53,454 nt of DNA from Deinococcus ruber (GCF_014648095.1 NZ_BMQL01000029.1:1-53454); one strand, 5' to 3'. Counted from the first letter of the stretch, positions 1 through 7,853 are shown. Program-made: numbers and translations. Notes: generated from the sequence alone by a model not told the origin.

Positions 1-1
1 G

Positions 2-271
2 TGCATAAAACTTTGCCATCCCCTAGTTTACTCGGGAATTAATCGGAATCCGTATTACACCCTGCCGGATACTGCCGCCGTGCTGTATATCGGGCGTTTG
101 GTCACGGTGTTTTCTGTCTCCCCGATCACCTCCCCCAATACCCGCCCGCTCTTCACGGCTCAGGTGGCGCCTGCCGTCTCTAGCGCTCTGACCGCTGACC
201 TGCATTACCTAGCAGACGCCGCTGAAGCAATGGAACAGCTTATGAGCGAGTGTCGAGCCATGCGGGAATAG
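2..271 (+). CDS. C-terminal end of an unrecognised protein, cut by the window start
   Basis: The frame is open from the first bases to a TAG at 269-271, so 89 residues of the end of a longer protein are probably visible; a GTG at 80 could alternatively start a 63-residue protein. The last part, rich in Ala, Glu and Met, looks helical. I do not recognise a family. A strong terminator follows directly at 287-338, which supports a real gene ending here. It lies on the opposite strand from the replication genes of the mobile element, so it may be another element gene or flanking DNA. Confidence 0.45.
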   Translation, partial: CIKLCHPLVYSGINRNPYYTLPDTAAVLYIGRLVTVFSVSPITSPNTRPLFTAQVAPAVSSALTADLHYLADAAEAMEQLMSECRAMRE

Positions 272-286
272 ACCAGCACGAAAACG

Positions 287-338
287 GCAGAGCGGGCCAC
301 CCTTACCAATCTGGTGGCCCGCTCTGCTTTATTTCTTT
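287..338 (+). terminator. Rho-independent terminator
   Basis: A perfect 15-base stem (287-301 with 313-327) and an 11-base loop are followed by a T-rich tail at 328-338. It sits 15 bases after the stop of the partial gene ending at 271. The sequence shows nothing else definite between 339 and the next gene. Confidence 0.9.
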
Positions 339-527
339 AAAGCACTGATTTAGACGTTCCTCCTTATGAGTGTTTATGTTCGCCGCATATTTACCTGTTT
401 ACTTGTGGTCTGGCACAAACCAACTCCATCCGTGACATGTTCCCAAGGGTAGTCAGTATCTGGTCACTCCTACATTTTTACAGAAAAGTTGTGGCACGCG
501 AGCAGTGCCGGTAAGTTAGTGTTGGAT

Positions 528-1106
528 ATGGCTCAATTTCTTGTGCTCGCTTGGCTAGGGTGTACCGTCTGGCTCGTGGTTGCTATCGCTCGATTTAGGC
601 AGAAAAAGGGCAACAGCGACATGATTATGTATGCTTTCTTTGGAGGACTCGTAGCTTTCATCTTTTTTAATGCAGAGGTGTCGCCGACGAAACCAGCGCC
701 AGTTTCTACCAACGGAAGCTCAACACTTTCATCTAGCAGCCCTGCAAAACTTAATAAGGAGGATTGCGATAACGTACAAATGACTGTTGATTCATTAAGT
801 TTGCGTACTATTGGACATTCTATGATTTTTGGCACCGGAACAGCTAAAAACATTTCAAAAGATTCATTGAGAAATCTTCAGGCAGAATTGTCCTTCTATA
901 CAGCTGACGGCAAATTCGTTGAGAGTGCTATATCTGATATTAAGCCTAACCCGTTAGTACCTGGGAAAGTCGCAAGCTTCAGCGCCGTGAACGTCATAAA
1001 CAATGGAACTCCGGAAATGAAAAATATTTCTCTTAAAGTACATAGCGTTATGGGAGATGAAGTTAATATCGTCACTCAAGAGATGTATAACTTGATTTGT
1101 AAGTGA
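528..1106 (+). CDS. Membrane-anchored FxLYD-like protein
   Basis: The 192-residue product starts with a hydrophobic segment (about residues 2-20), a short basic stretch, a second hydrophobic segment (about 32-48), a Ser/Thr/Pro-rich linker and a C-terminal beta-rich domain of about 100 residues. That domain resembles the FxLYD family: a variable strand, then a region on sidechains added to a function and ending in conserved hydrophobic strands. The ATG at 528 is chosen because the membrane segment begins there; an in-frame TTG at 489 would add 13 polar residues. No good ribosome site is visible for either. The gene is much richer in A and T than the Deinococcus genes to the right, so recent acquisition is likely. 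Function unknown; probably displayed outside the membrane. Confidence 0.6.
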   Translation: MAQFLVLAWLGCTVWLVVAIARFRQKKGNSDMIMYAFFGGLVAFIFFNAEVSPTKPAPVSTNGSSTLSSSSPAKLNKEDCDNVQMTVDSLSLRTIGHSMIFGTGTAKNISKDSLRNLQAELSFYTADGKFVESAISDIKPNPLVPGKVASFSAVNVINNGTPEMKNISLKVHSVMGDEVNIVTQEMYNLICK

Positions 1107-1367
1107 AATTTTCTTAAATATGACAACTGTTTAGGGATATGAGTAGTCTTTAATGTATCGACCAAGCGCAAATTACGTTTTATGCATCGGGAAAACAGAT
1201 CTGTTCAAATCATTATCCGACTGTTAGTCCCTTGTCTCAAATTCGAGCTATAACGTCCAACTTCTGTCGTGAACGGCGCTGCTGGGCGTTTGTTCCACCT
1301 GACAAAACATAACGTTTGGCGCTGTGTTTTCTCGGCATGGTGGGCGTTTGTCCAGTACGAAAAAAGA
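1107..1367. other. Non-coding, AT-rich gap
   Basis: No convincing gene is seen. The first 150 bases are AT-rich like the gene before it. The word GGGCGTTTGT occurs twice, near 1285 and near 1345. It separates a plus-strand gene from the end of the minus-strand element operon. Confidence 0.4.
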
Positions 1368-1751
1368 CTAACTTTTCCGCCCCTCGTACTTAAAGGCCAC
1401 CGCTTCGCCTGTCGCTTCGAGGCTGAGCAGGTCGCCCACCGTCACCACCTGCCCGGTCAAGGTGTGCAGGATGCCCGCCACTGTCGCCAGGGTGTGCAGG
1501 TCAATTCTCGAAGTATCCCCGCGTGCCAGCCGGTACACCGTGCCGGGGTCTACCGTACCCTGTGCTAGCCCGCTCATTGCCACCTGATACACGCTTAGGC
1601 CGCGTGCTACACACGCTTCCTTGACCGTCAGCCGGGCCGCATAGGGCGTGGGCGACAGCGTGCCGAAGCCCAGGTGATGAGGCCGCGCCTTGCGTGCCCG
1701 TGCCGCCTGCCACTGGCCTTCGATCTGCTGTGCCCACTCTTCCGGCGTCAT
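1368..1751 (-). CDS. XRE/Cro-like helix-turn-helix regulator
   Basis: The 127-residue protein has a helix-turn-helix core at about residues 52-105 (LSVYQVAMSGLAQGTV, then a GTVYRLARG recognition-type helix), the usual layout of Cro/C1-type domains, preceded by about 45 residues unlike the family. It is the last gene of the minus-strand element operon and begins 37 bases after the winged-helix gene, with a GGTGA ribosome site before its ATG. In mobile elements such proteins often control excision or copy genes; that role here is inference. Confidence 0.6.
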   Translation of the reverse strand: MTPEEWAQQIEGQWQAARARKARPHHLGFGTLSPTPYAARLTVKEACVARGLSVYQVAMSGLAQGTVDPGTVYRLARGDTSRIDLHTLATVAGILHTLTGQVVTVGDLLSLEATGEAVAFKYEGRKS

Positions 1752-1788
1752 GCTTCACCGCCGATCATCTGAGCCAGCGCTGAGCAGG

Positions 1789-2211
1789 TCATAAGGCCGC
1801 CACCAGCGCCCGCCGCATCCACTGAGTGAAGCGCGGCCCCATCACGCGAGTGAGACGGGCTGCCCGCTCACTCGTCCACAGGTGCGCCAGGTCTTCCGCC
1901 GCTGTCCCTGGCAAAGCCCACCGCTGCCCGCTGCCCATCTCGAAGCCCAGGCACACCACCGCCCGCCGATCTTGCAGGATACGCAGCGCCCGGCGCGTGC
2001 TGCCTTCGCTGGCCCCCACTGTCTGAGCCAGCAGCGGAGCGCTCAGCGGCCCGGCTTCGAGAGCGTCCAGAACGCCCCGCATGACCCGCCCCGGCCCCCG
2101 ACTCATGCCGCCCACCGCCCAGACCCCATGACAGAAGCACCGCCCAGCAGCAACGGCACACTTAAGGCACAGAGCACACCGGCCCAGGGCATCATGGGTC
2201 GGCCCGTTCAT
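1789..2211 (-). CDS. Cys-rich winged-helix DNA-binding-like protein
   Basis: The 140-residue product starts at the ATG at 2211, overlapping the end of the preceding gene by 20 bases; upstream in-frame codons only mirror that gene in another frame. Residues about 10-30 hold a cysteine cluster (CALCLKC, then CFCHG) that could bind a metal. Residues about 40-105 read as a winged helix: a VMRGVLDALEAGPL helix, an LAQTVGASEGSTRRALRIL recognition region and a wing. It is translationally coupled to the gene at 2192-3193. Likely a regulator of the element; its target is unknown. Confidence 0.55.
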   Translation of the reverse strand: MNGPTHDALGRCALCLKCAVAAGRCFCHGVWAVGGMSRGPGRVMRGVLDALEAGPLSAPLLAQTVGASEGSTRRALRILQDRRAVVCLGFEMGSGQRWALPGTAAEDLAHLWTSERAARLTRVMGPRFTQWMRRALVAAL

Positions 2212-3193
2212 CGAGCACCATCCTGACCGGGCCGGGCGTGTCCTGGCCCTGCCGTTCACGCCGCGCCGCTTCCAGCTCATGCAGCGCTCGGTACAGCACC
2301 CGCTCCAAGTGGGCTTCATAGCGTGTGATCTTCTCCAGGTCGGGCGTCTTCGGTTCTGTGGACTGGGCTAACTCTTGCTGGAGCAGCGCGGGCAGGCGGG
2401 CCGCGATCATGCGTATTTTGATCGCCTTCGAGCTGGCCTCGTACTGCTTCGTCATCAGCCAGTGATCCCAGGCAGCGCCCGCCAGCCGTGCCGCTTCCGT
2501 GACCAGCCCGCCCAAGTCGCCCGGCCCGACTTCATAATTCCAATCGGCTATGTCCTGGGCTTCCTGTCGGGTCGCCTTGCGCCCCAGCAGTGCCCGGGCC
2601 ACTCTGCCCGCATTGAGGTTCCACTCTTCCTGCAAGGCCGTTAGCAGCTCCACACCCAGCGTTGCCGCTGTGTCGTTCGAGTAGCTCGCTGGATCAGCAC
2701 CCGCTCTGAGCGCTTCCCAGGCTGCCGCCTCATCGTCGTAGCCCTGGGCGTAGTGCTCGGCTGAGGCCGGGTCACTGACAAACGCCGTCACACTCTCGCC
2801 GGTCAACTGAGCCAGCGCCCGCATACTTTCCCGCAGTGGGCGGGCATCCAGCGGCGAAGAGGCCACGCTTCCATAAGGCGACTCTGCTTCCTGTTTCGTG
2901 CTTCGCAGGTGATCGAAGAAGCGCCGCTGTTCGGTTTCCAGGCGTCCAGCTTCCCAGCGGGCCACCCGGTCAAGTCGCCACAGCGCAAGCGCGGCCCGGT
3001 CTGCCAGCCGCTCTTGCAGGTAGCCCTGAGCGCCGCTCGATGCCCGTACCGCCTGCACATGCACCGCGTATGCCTCGCGTTCCCAGGTCGGCACTGTCTC
3101 ACTCCCCAGCCCGTGCCGGGCGGCATTGCTGGCCCTGGGGTCGGGTTCAGGCGGCAGCACGTCCTGACTTTGTTCTGTAATTTTCATGTTCAT
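2192..3193 (-). CDS. Element protein with NAARHGL motif, function unknown
   Basis: The 333-residue, largely helical, charged protein carries SNAARHGL near residue 22, a motif I have met near the N-terminus of hypothetical proteins of phages and other mobile elements, followed by a long alpha-helical region with many Glu, Arg and Ala. No enzyme motif is seen. Its ATG overlaps the stop of the previous gene by ATGA, so the two are translated together. Its place between replication genes and regulators suggests an element maintenance or DNA-processing role, which is inference only. Confidence 0.5.
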   Translation of the reverse strand: MNMKITEQSQDVLPPEPDPRASNAARHGLGSETVPTWEREAYAVHVQAVRASSGAQGYLQERLADRAALALWRLDRVARWEAGRLETEQRRFFDHLRSTKQEAESPYGSVASSPLDARPLRESMRALAQLTGESVTAFVSDPASAEHYAQGYDDEAAAWEALRAGADPASYSNDTAATLGVELLTALQEEWNLNAGRVARALLGRKATRQEAQDIADWNYEVGPGDLGGLVTEAARLAGAAWDHWLMTKQYEASSKAIKIRMIAARLPALLQQELAQSTEPKTPDLEKITRYEAHLERVLYRALHELEAARRERQGQDTPGPVRMVLDERADP

Positions 3194-3474
3194 CCTTCAC
3201 CGATCCGGCTTTGAATGACGCGCTCGATCACTTCCCGCATCAGCGCCCCGTCTGGCCCTTCGCAGCGCAGTAGCAAGCTATACGCCTCACAGGTGGTTAG
3301 TTCTTCCGCTGCCCAGGCCGCCATAAGACAAACCGGGGCGCGATCTAAGAGCGCTGTTCCCATGCGCCAGGTCTTGAGGGTTAGGCCCACTACTCGGCAG
3401 GTGTGCCGCTCGGATGCTGTGAACGGACTTGCGTCCACCGGGGCCAGCATGACCCGCACGGCTGGCCCGCTCAC
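3190..3474 (-). CDS. Small hypothetical element protein
   Basis: This 94-residue protein begins with GTG inside a GTGA overlap with the upstream stop and ends in an ATGA overlap with the next gene. It has two Cys-containing stretches (HTCRVVGL and LTTCEAYSLLLRC). I recognise no family. The overlaps at both ends and the coding-like composition are the main support for a real gene. Confidence 0.5.
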   Translation of the reverse strand: MSGPAVRVMLAPVDASPFTASERHTCRVVGLTLKTWRMGTALLDRAPVCLMAAWAAEELTTCEAYSLLLRCEGPDGALMREVIERVIQSRIGEG

Positions 3475-3911
3475 ACGCCCACCGTGACCGCGTGCGCTTC
3501 TTCGAGTCTTCGCAGGACGTGGGCACGGTCACGGGGCCAGCACTCTGCCCAGGCCAGCACGTACACGCCCAGCTCAGGCGCTATGCCGCTTGCCAGCTTC
3601 ACCGGGCCACCCGGCAGCGTGCCCGCTTTCGCTGCACTGACCAGCCGGGCCAGATGATCCGGCAGCGGATCGGGGGCCAGCACCGCAGGCAATGAAGGAG
3701 CCACGTCCGGCACGTCTTCCCAGGGCAGCATGTCGCCCGTCTTGGGGGCCAGCACTTCGAGCAGCGCCGCTTTGCTGGCCCGCACTTCATCGAGGAGGGC
3801 GGCAGGTGGGCGCTTGCCGGTCAGTTCGAGCGTGTTTCCTGCCGCGCCCAGCGCTACATGTACCCCTGCCGCGTGCAGGGCCGACAGCAGCGCGACAGCC
3901 TGCCCGCTCAT
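3471..3911 (-). CDS. TubC N-terminal docking domain-like protein
   Basis: The 146-residue product starts at the ATG at 3911, in an ATGA overlap with the helicase stop. Residues 1-55 follow the pattern of TubC-type docking domains: a helix LLSALHAAGVHVAL, two short strands (NTLELTG), and a helix ending KAALLEVL. The rest is Pro/Ala-rich and then helical. Stand-alone TubC-docking-like proteins are often annotated beside primase and helicase genes of plasmids and integrated elements, where they have no link to polyketide synthesis. It may mediate protein contacts within the replication module; this is inference. Confidence 0.6.
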   Translation of the reverse strand: MSGQAVALLSALHAAGVHVALGAAGNTLELTGKRPPAALLDEVRASKAALLEVLAPKTGDMLPWEDVPDVAPSLPAVLAPDPLPDHLARLVSAAKAGTLPGGPVKLASGIAPELGVYVLAWAECWPRDRAHVLRRLEEAHAVTVGV

Positions 3912-5089
3912 ATGACCAGCACCCCGGCAATATCCTCGCCTTCTTCTTCTGCATTTGTGGCAGTCTCGGAACTCTGGCAATTCGGGACTGCCACAAATAA
4001 AACGCTGTCCTGCACGGCTTCGAGGGTATTTGTGGCAGTGTGGCACTGTATATCAGGGTCAGCCTTGAGCCGGTAGGCTTTGGGCGCACCCCTGCCCGGC
4101 TGCTTCACTTCCTCGATGCGATCCCACATCAGGCCCAGCGCCCGCCCCACTGCCTCACGCGCTGCCCGCTCTCGCAGGTTGCCGCGCTCGATTGCCAGGG
4201 CCAGCAGTGCCGCATGCGCCACTGTTTCCCCGCCGCTGCTGTCCAGATGATTCATGACTGCCGCTGTCGCCCGTGCCCCACGAGTGTCCCCGCCCGCTTC
4301 CTCTTCCGGCAGGTCATACGGCGTGAGGTACACACTCAGCGCCCGGTCTTCGTCATCGAAGGTGCGCTGTATTTCCAGGCCCAGCGCATACCCACTCTTC
4401 GAGAAACTGGCCTTTCTGACTTCCCAGCGCAGCACGTCCAAACCGTTCACTTCGTTCGGGGGAACGCGGGTCAGCAGATGCACCGCCCGCGCCTGGGCCG
4501 TCTTGCCAGTGCTGCCCATGATGCCCCGATCCCCTTCTTTCTCTCCCACTGCCTTCTTCGGTAAATGGTCGGTCACGATCACCGCCGCGCCCGTTTTGGA
4601 AGCGAAGTCACGCAATGCCAGCATGGGCAGCATGACGGCATCCAGCTTGTTCCCGTCAATGCCCGGAAACGTGCCCATGAAGCTGTCAATAATGATGCAC
4701 CGCGCCTGCTCCGCCGCTGCCAGCGTCAGCAACTCTTTAAATTCATCTGGACTCAGCCCAGCCCCGGTGTTCTCCAGCACCGTCACGCCGTTCATGTCGC
4801 CATCTGGAAAGGTGGCCCGGTGCTGTTCCAGCCAGAAGCGCACAGGGCGACTCTGCCCGTCTGCTGCATCGGTATTCAGGTAGATAACCGGGCCACGTGG
4901 CACGGGTCGCCCGATGAACTCCCCACCACTGGGCCTTGTCATCTGCCATGCCAGCCCGGTCAGCAGCGTGGTTTTCCCCACCCCTTCCCGCGCCCCTAGA
5001 AAGGTGATGTAGCCGCACGGGATCAGGTCAGGCACTAGAAACTCGATCCGGTTCAAGGGCGCGTGCAGGTCAATGTGCTTGAGTGCCAC
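3908..5089 (-). CDS. RepA-like AAA ATPase (hexameric helicase type)
   Basis: The 393-residue protein has a RecA-fold ATPase core: Walker A GAREGVGKTT at residues 32-41, a Walker B strand CIIIDS at 131-136, and a sensor-like VIVTDH at about 170-175, as in the RepA/AAA_25 helicase family of plasmids. Residues about 270-345 look like a winged-helix region. It starts with GTG, 3 bases after the primase stop, preceded by AAGG. The last 45 residues are polar and low in conservation and are written by DNA carrying repeated TGTGGCA words. Together with the adjacent Toprim primase it should open and prime the element's origin. Confidence 0.8.
   Translation of the reverse strand: MALKHIDLHAPLNRIEFLVPDLIPCGYITFLGAREGVGKTTLLTGLAWQMTRPSGGEFIGRPVPRGPVIYLNTDAADGQSRPVRFWLEQHRATFPDGDMNGVTVLENTGAGLSPDEFKELLTLAAAEQARCIIIDSFMGTFPGIDGNKLDAVMLPMLALRDFASKTGAAVIVTDHLPKKAVGEKEGDRGIMGSTGKTAQARAVHLLTRVPPNEVNGLDVLRWEVRKASFSKSGYALGLEIQRTFDDEDRALSVYLTPYDLPEEEAGGDTRGARATAAVMNHLDSSGGETVAHAALLALAIERGNLRERAAREAVGRALGLMWDRIEEVKQPGRGAPKAYRLKADPDIQCHTATNTLEAVQDSVLFVAVPNCQSSETATNAEEEGEDIAGVLVI
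3953..4039. repeat. ATTTGTGGCAGT repeats in the helicase 3' end
   Basis: The 12-base word ATTTGTGGCAGT occurs at 3953-3964 and 4028-4039, and inverted at 3987-3998. All three lie within the last codons of the helicase gene. The same word recurs at the end of the primase gene (5202-5213). The layout resembles iterons of a replication origin, though binding has not been shown. Confidence 0.6.
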
Positions 5090-5092
5090 GCC

Positions 5093-6295
5093 TTACCACC
5101 CGCCCCGACTGCTACCCCAGCCGCCATCACTGGCAGTCCATCCCTGTGATGTAGTGCCACACTGCCACAGTTCGGTTTTTCCTTCGCTGGGCGCGGGTTT
5201 TATTTGTGGCAGTCCACGTTTGCCACAGTTCGCAGACTGCCACAGTTCTGCACCGTTCAAGCGGTCTTGAAGCTGTCTGCCAAACTCAGCCGCGCCCAAC
5301 CTGCCCAGCTCTTCGCAGAAGTCGCCCGCTTCGAGCGGGGCCAGCATCCGCACTGCCGCCGCGCCCGCTGCCTGGGCGATCATGCCCACCCGTTCCACAC
5401 AGGCCGCGCCTGCCGGGTCAGGATCGGCATACAGGTACACTACCCGGCCCGCAATGCCTTGCAGATGCGGCACACCGCCTGCCCCTGCCAGTCCTTGCAC
5501 ATCGAGGGCCAGCCCAGCAGCAGACAGCCCGCGTGCCGCCGCCGCCCCGTTCAACTCGCCTTCGATGATGAGCAGCGCTGAGCCTTGCCCATAGGCCGGG
5601 CTGCACCATGCGGGCGCACCATGCCCGCCGATCCGGTACAGATAGCGGCTGAGCGTGTCGTCAAAGTTCCGCAGCTTCAGTGCCCAGGTGTTCCCGTCTG
5701 GCCCGGTGATGAGCAGACCCAGCGCCCCTCTGTGGGCCAGCGTGCGCCCGTCTGGGGTCGTAAAGTCGCGCCGCAGTACGCCCGCCTTCAGTCCTTCCCA
5801 GCCGGACAAGCCGCGCCGCTGAAGATCAAGACCTGCCGCACTGTGCAAGATCAGCTTAGAGAGCAGGCGCTCAGCCTTGCCCTGTTCCTGTTCATCGAAG
5901 GCGCGGCAGGGGGCCAGGGTCGCCCGTGCCAATTCCAGCGGATCGGGGGCCGGTGCAGGTGTGCCCTGCCTGCCGTGGGGGAACTGCCAGCCGGAAGAGG
6001 CCACACCTGCCAGCCGTTCCAACTCTTCACGCGCCTGAGTCTCGGAGTAGCCCAGGCTGAGCAGGAAGTCATACGCGCTGCCCTTCTGTCCGTCGCTGCC
6101 ATCGTGCCGCTTCCAGCGCCAGCAGCCCGCGTGCAGGTACACACTGAAGCTGGGCCGCGTTTCGCTATGCCCTGGGCGCGGGTCACGAATGACGCCGCCG
6201 CGTTCTCGCTTCAGGCCATATATGGCTTGTGAGCCGCACTCGTGAGCAATCAAATCGGGCAGATTGACCAGCGTGAGCAATTTGAAGAGCTTCAC
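5093..6295 (-). CDS. Toprim-domain primase-like protein
   Basis: The 400-residue protein starts at a GTG in a GTGA overlap with the preceding stop. Residues about 35-80 align by pattern with the CHC2 zinc domain of DnaG (DPRPGHSETRPSFSVYL, a Trp-rich strand, then SAYDFLLSLG), but the zinc cysteines are absent. A Toprim domain follows, with the acidic IIEGELNG (Glu about 245) and DPDPAG (about 291-296). This is the domain set of element primases that lay down RNA primers. The last 50 residues (LWQS...LWQC) are encoded by DNA with TGCCACA repeats. The helicase gene follows after 3 bases. Confidence 0.75.
   Translation of the reverse strand: MKLFKLLTLVNLPDLIAHECGSQAIYGLKRERGGVIRDPRPGHSETRPSFSVYLHAGCWRWKRHDGSDGQKGSAYDFLLSLGYSETQAREELERLAGVASSGWQFPHGRQGTPAPAPDPLELARATLAPCRAFDEQEQGKAERLLSKLILHSAAGLDLQRRGLSGWEGLKAGVLRRDFTTPDGRTLAHRGALGLLITGPDGNTWALKLRNFDDTLSRYLYRIGGHGAPAWCSPAYGQGSALLIIEGELNGAAAARGLSAAGLALDVQGLAGAGGVPHLQGIAGRVVYLYADPDPAGAACVERVGMIAQAAGAAAVRMLAPLEAGDFCEELGRLGAAEFGRQLQDRLNGAELWQSANCGKRGLPQIKPAPSEGKTELWQCGTTSQGWTASDGGWGSSRGGW
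5161..5248. repeat. TGCCACA / ATTTGTGGCAGT repeats in the primase 3' end
   Basis: TGCCACAG occurs at about 5163-5170, 5221-5228 and 5238-5245, and ATTTGTGGCAGT at 5202-5213. Extended forms share TGCCACAGTTC. All lie in the end of the primase gene, about 1.2 kb from the related copies in the helicase gene, so the set spans the replication module. Confidence 0.6.
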
Positions 6296-6435
6296 GCCTT
6301 CACCTCGCCCGTGTTGCGCGGCAGGTCGCTCAGCAGCTTCAAGGCGGTTGGATTGCCTGCCAGGGCTTGCCCGATCAGAAAGGCTCGAAGTATCAGCCAC
6401 TTCTGACGAGCGACTTTCTCAGGCCGGGCGCTCAT
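6292..6435 (-). CDS. Small basic hypothetical protein (47 residues)
   Basis: The ATG at 6435 overlaps the previous stop by ATGA, and the stop overlaps the primase GTG by GTGA. Longer in-frame reading upstream only shadows the preceding gene. The product is helical and basic at its start (SARPEKVARQKWLILRAFLIGQ). Unrecognised; the tight coupling on both sides supports translation. Confidence 0.45.
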   Translation of the reverse strand: MSARPEKVARQKWLILRAFLIGQALAGNPTALKLLSDLPRNTGEVKA

Positions 6436-6731
6436 GCGCTGCCTTCCTGGGCCAGCTCGAAGACCCCGATACAGCCGCCCCAGGCACGGGCGCGGGCGTT
6501 CCCCATTTGCGCCTGAAAGCACAGCGCCTTGTATTCGCGGGCTTCATCGGGGTCTTTGGTGGCTTCAAGCGCCTTCATTGCTGCTGCCCGTGCCCGGTTC
6601 TCGGCACACACCGCTCGGTATGCGGCACAGCAGTCTTCGAGTGTGATGGGCTGCCCGTTCCAGTGTCGGAAGGCCAGTACAGAGGGTAGAATGAAGGTGC
6701 CTCCCGCCCCGTCCCCGCCCGGACGGGGCAT
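6432..6731 (-). CDS. Small hypothetical element protein (99 residues)
   Basis: The ATG at 6731 follows the TAA of the HTH gene with no gap, and the stop overlaps the next ATG by ATGA. The middle is a charged, Ala-rich helix (about residues 40-70) between an N-terminal Trp/Pro-containing stretch and a Gly/Ala-rich end with two cysteines. No family recognised. Part of the element operon. Confidence 0.5.
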   Translation of the reverse strand: MPRPGGDGAGGTFILPSVLAFRHWNGQPITLEDCCAAYRAVCAENRARAAAMKALEATKDPDEAREYKALCFQAQMGNARARAWGGCIGVFELAQEGSA

Positions 6732-7004
6732 TTAGTTTGTCTCCCGTTGCGCCTGCATCCACGTCTGCAAACTTGCCGGGTCGTGCGTCTTTGCAAGCTC
6801 CCACAAATCTGCACCATCTTGGGCGGCCCGGTCTATGAGACGGTCAACATCCTCACGGCGTACCAGTCGCTTCTCTCCTCTTCCCATTGCACCTATGCGT
6901 ACATGGGGAAGCAAAAGCCCCAGCTTCGTAGCGAGGTCACGTCCAAAGCCGTACTCAAGCCGAAGATCCCGATTTGCTAACAGCGTTTTCTGTCCCGTTG
7001 GCAT
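6732..7004 (-). CDS. Excisionase/MerR-like helix-turn-helix protein
   Basis: The 90-residue protein has a helix-turn-helix (FGRDLATKLGLLLPHVRIG) followed by a short wing and the phrase RLVRREDVDRLI, which is the usual ending of excisionase-family DNA-binding domains. It is the first gene of the overlapping element operon. An excisionase-like protein close to the attachment end fits a role in directing excision or in switching on the replication genes. Which of these it does cannot be read from the sequence. Confidence 0.65.
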   Translation of the reverse strand: MPTGQKTLLANRDLRLEYGFGRDLATKLGLLLPHVRIGAMGRGEKRLVRREDVDRLIDRAAQDGADLWELAKTHDPASLQTWMQAQRETN

Positions 7005-7047
7005 GCCATCATGCTCAGGGATGCTTAGAAAATAAAAAAGGTAAAGG

Positions 7048-7758
7048 TCAAGATGTCTTTTTTACCATTTTTGGGCGGCCTTTAGGTCGTTTAATATCGA
7101 GTTGTGTGCGTAAAGTTTGGACAGCATTCTTGACAGTTTCCTCGCTTACTTGATACTTTTCTGAAATAGACATATAACCGTTTCCACAAAATTGTTCCCA
7201 TAACCAATCAGCCGCTCTTGCGTCTATATTTCCCTGGATTTTAAGAGTCTCGCTATCGTACTGCTTATTAGCGATTTTATTTACCCTGTACAAATAAGCC
7301 TTGCGTGTTTCGCCCTCTATGGGGTTCCAATTTTGCCTCGGCAAAAAGACATCCCCATAATTCTCCGGAATACGCATGCCATGCTTCTTTGTATACGATG
7401 CAAACTTGTTAGCAATATTTTGAAAGAAGTTACCCTGTCTAAAGCCAGAGCGAACATGCATTGCAGCTCCTTTTAACATAGCAACTTCAATAACACTTAA
7501 TGCAAACTCTTCTATGGGTAAGCTCATAAAACATAGTAACTCAAAAACAAGAATATCTATTCCCTTGTAAACTTCCTCTATATCCTCATAAATATATCTT
7601 TCAGGAACACCTGAAAATACTGCACTTTCTTTCATATTCATTTGTATTGCTAATAGCATTACGAGATCGTCCATCATATTAACAATTTGAGGGTCTGAAT
7701 CAGCTAGTCTTAAATAAACATGCGCGAGAAACGTAGTGCGCGGTGCATTCTCAAGCAT
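7048..7758 (-). CDS. AT-rich hypothetical protein with C-terminal HTH
   Basis: The start at 7758 is chosen because GGAGGG lies 4 bases before this ATG; an in-frame ATG at 7800 lacks such a site. The 236-residue product has helical hydrophobic stretches (about 25-95) and a C-terminal helix-turn-helix (ISEKYQVSEETVKNAVQTLR) followed by a Lys/Arg-rich tail (KRPKGRPK) suited to DNA contact. The gene is strikingly AT-rich against its surroundings and uses AT-ending codons, so it came from elsewhere. It lies at the element end, where an integrase would often be, but no tyrosine or serine recombinase motif is visible. Confidence 0.55.
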   Translation of the reverse strand: MLENAPRTTFLAHVYLRLADSDPQIVNMMDDLVMLLAIQMNMKESAVFSGVPERYIYEDIEEVYKGIDILVFELLCFMSLPIEEFALSVIEVAMLKGAAMHVRSGFRQGNFFQNIANKFASYTKKHGMRIPENYGDVFLPRQNWNPIEGETRKAYLYRVNKIANKQYDSETLKIQGNIDARAADWLWEQFCGNGYMSISEKYQVSEETVKNAVQTLRTQLDIKRPKGRPKMVKKTS

Positions 7759-7815
7759 TCTCCCTCCAAGCCTATTTCTGTAGGATAATAGAGAGGCCAT
7801 CCCGCCAGAGTTGGC

Positions 7816-7837
7816 CCGCTCCTAACGGGGCGGTTTT
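7816..7837 (+). terminator. Hairpin with T-run near the element end
   Basis: A 7-bp stem (7816-7822 with 7827-7833, one G-T pair) and a TAAC loop are followed by TTTT. No plus-strand gene lies just before it, so it may shield the minus-strand gene from rightward reading-through, or be chance. Confidence 0.4.
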
Positions 7838-7853
7838 CTGCTTCTATTCTACC

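Noticed and set aside
1269..1568. A 99-residue plus-strand frame
   Set aside because: It mostly shadows the XRE-type gene and shows no pattern of its own.
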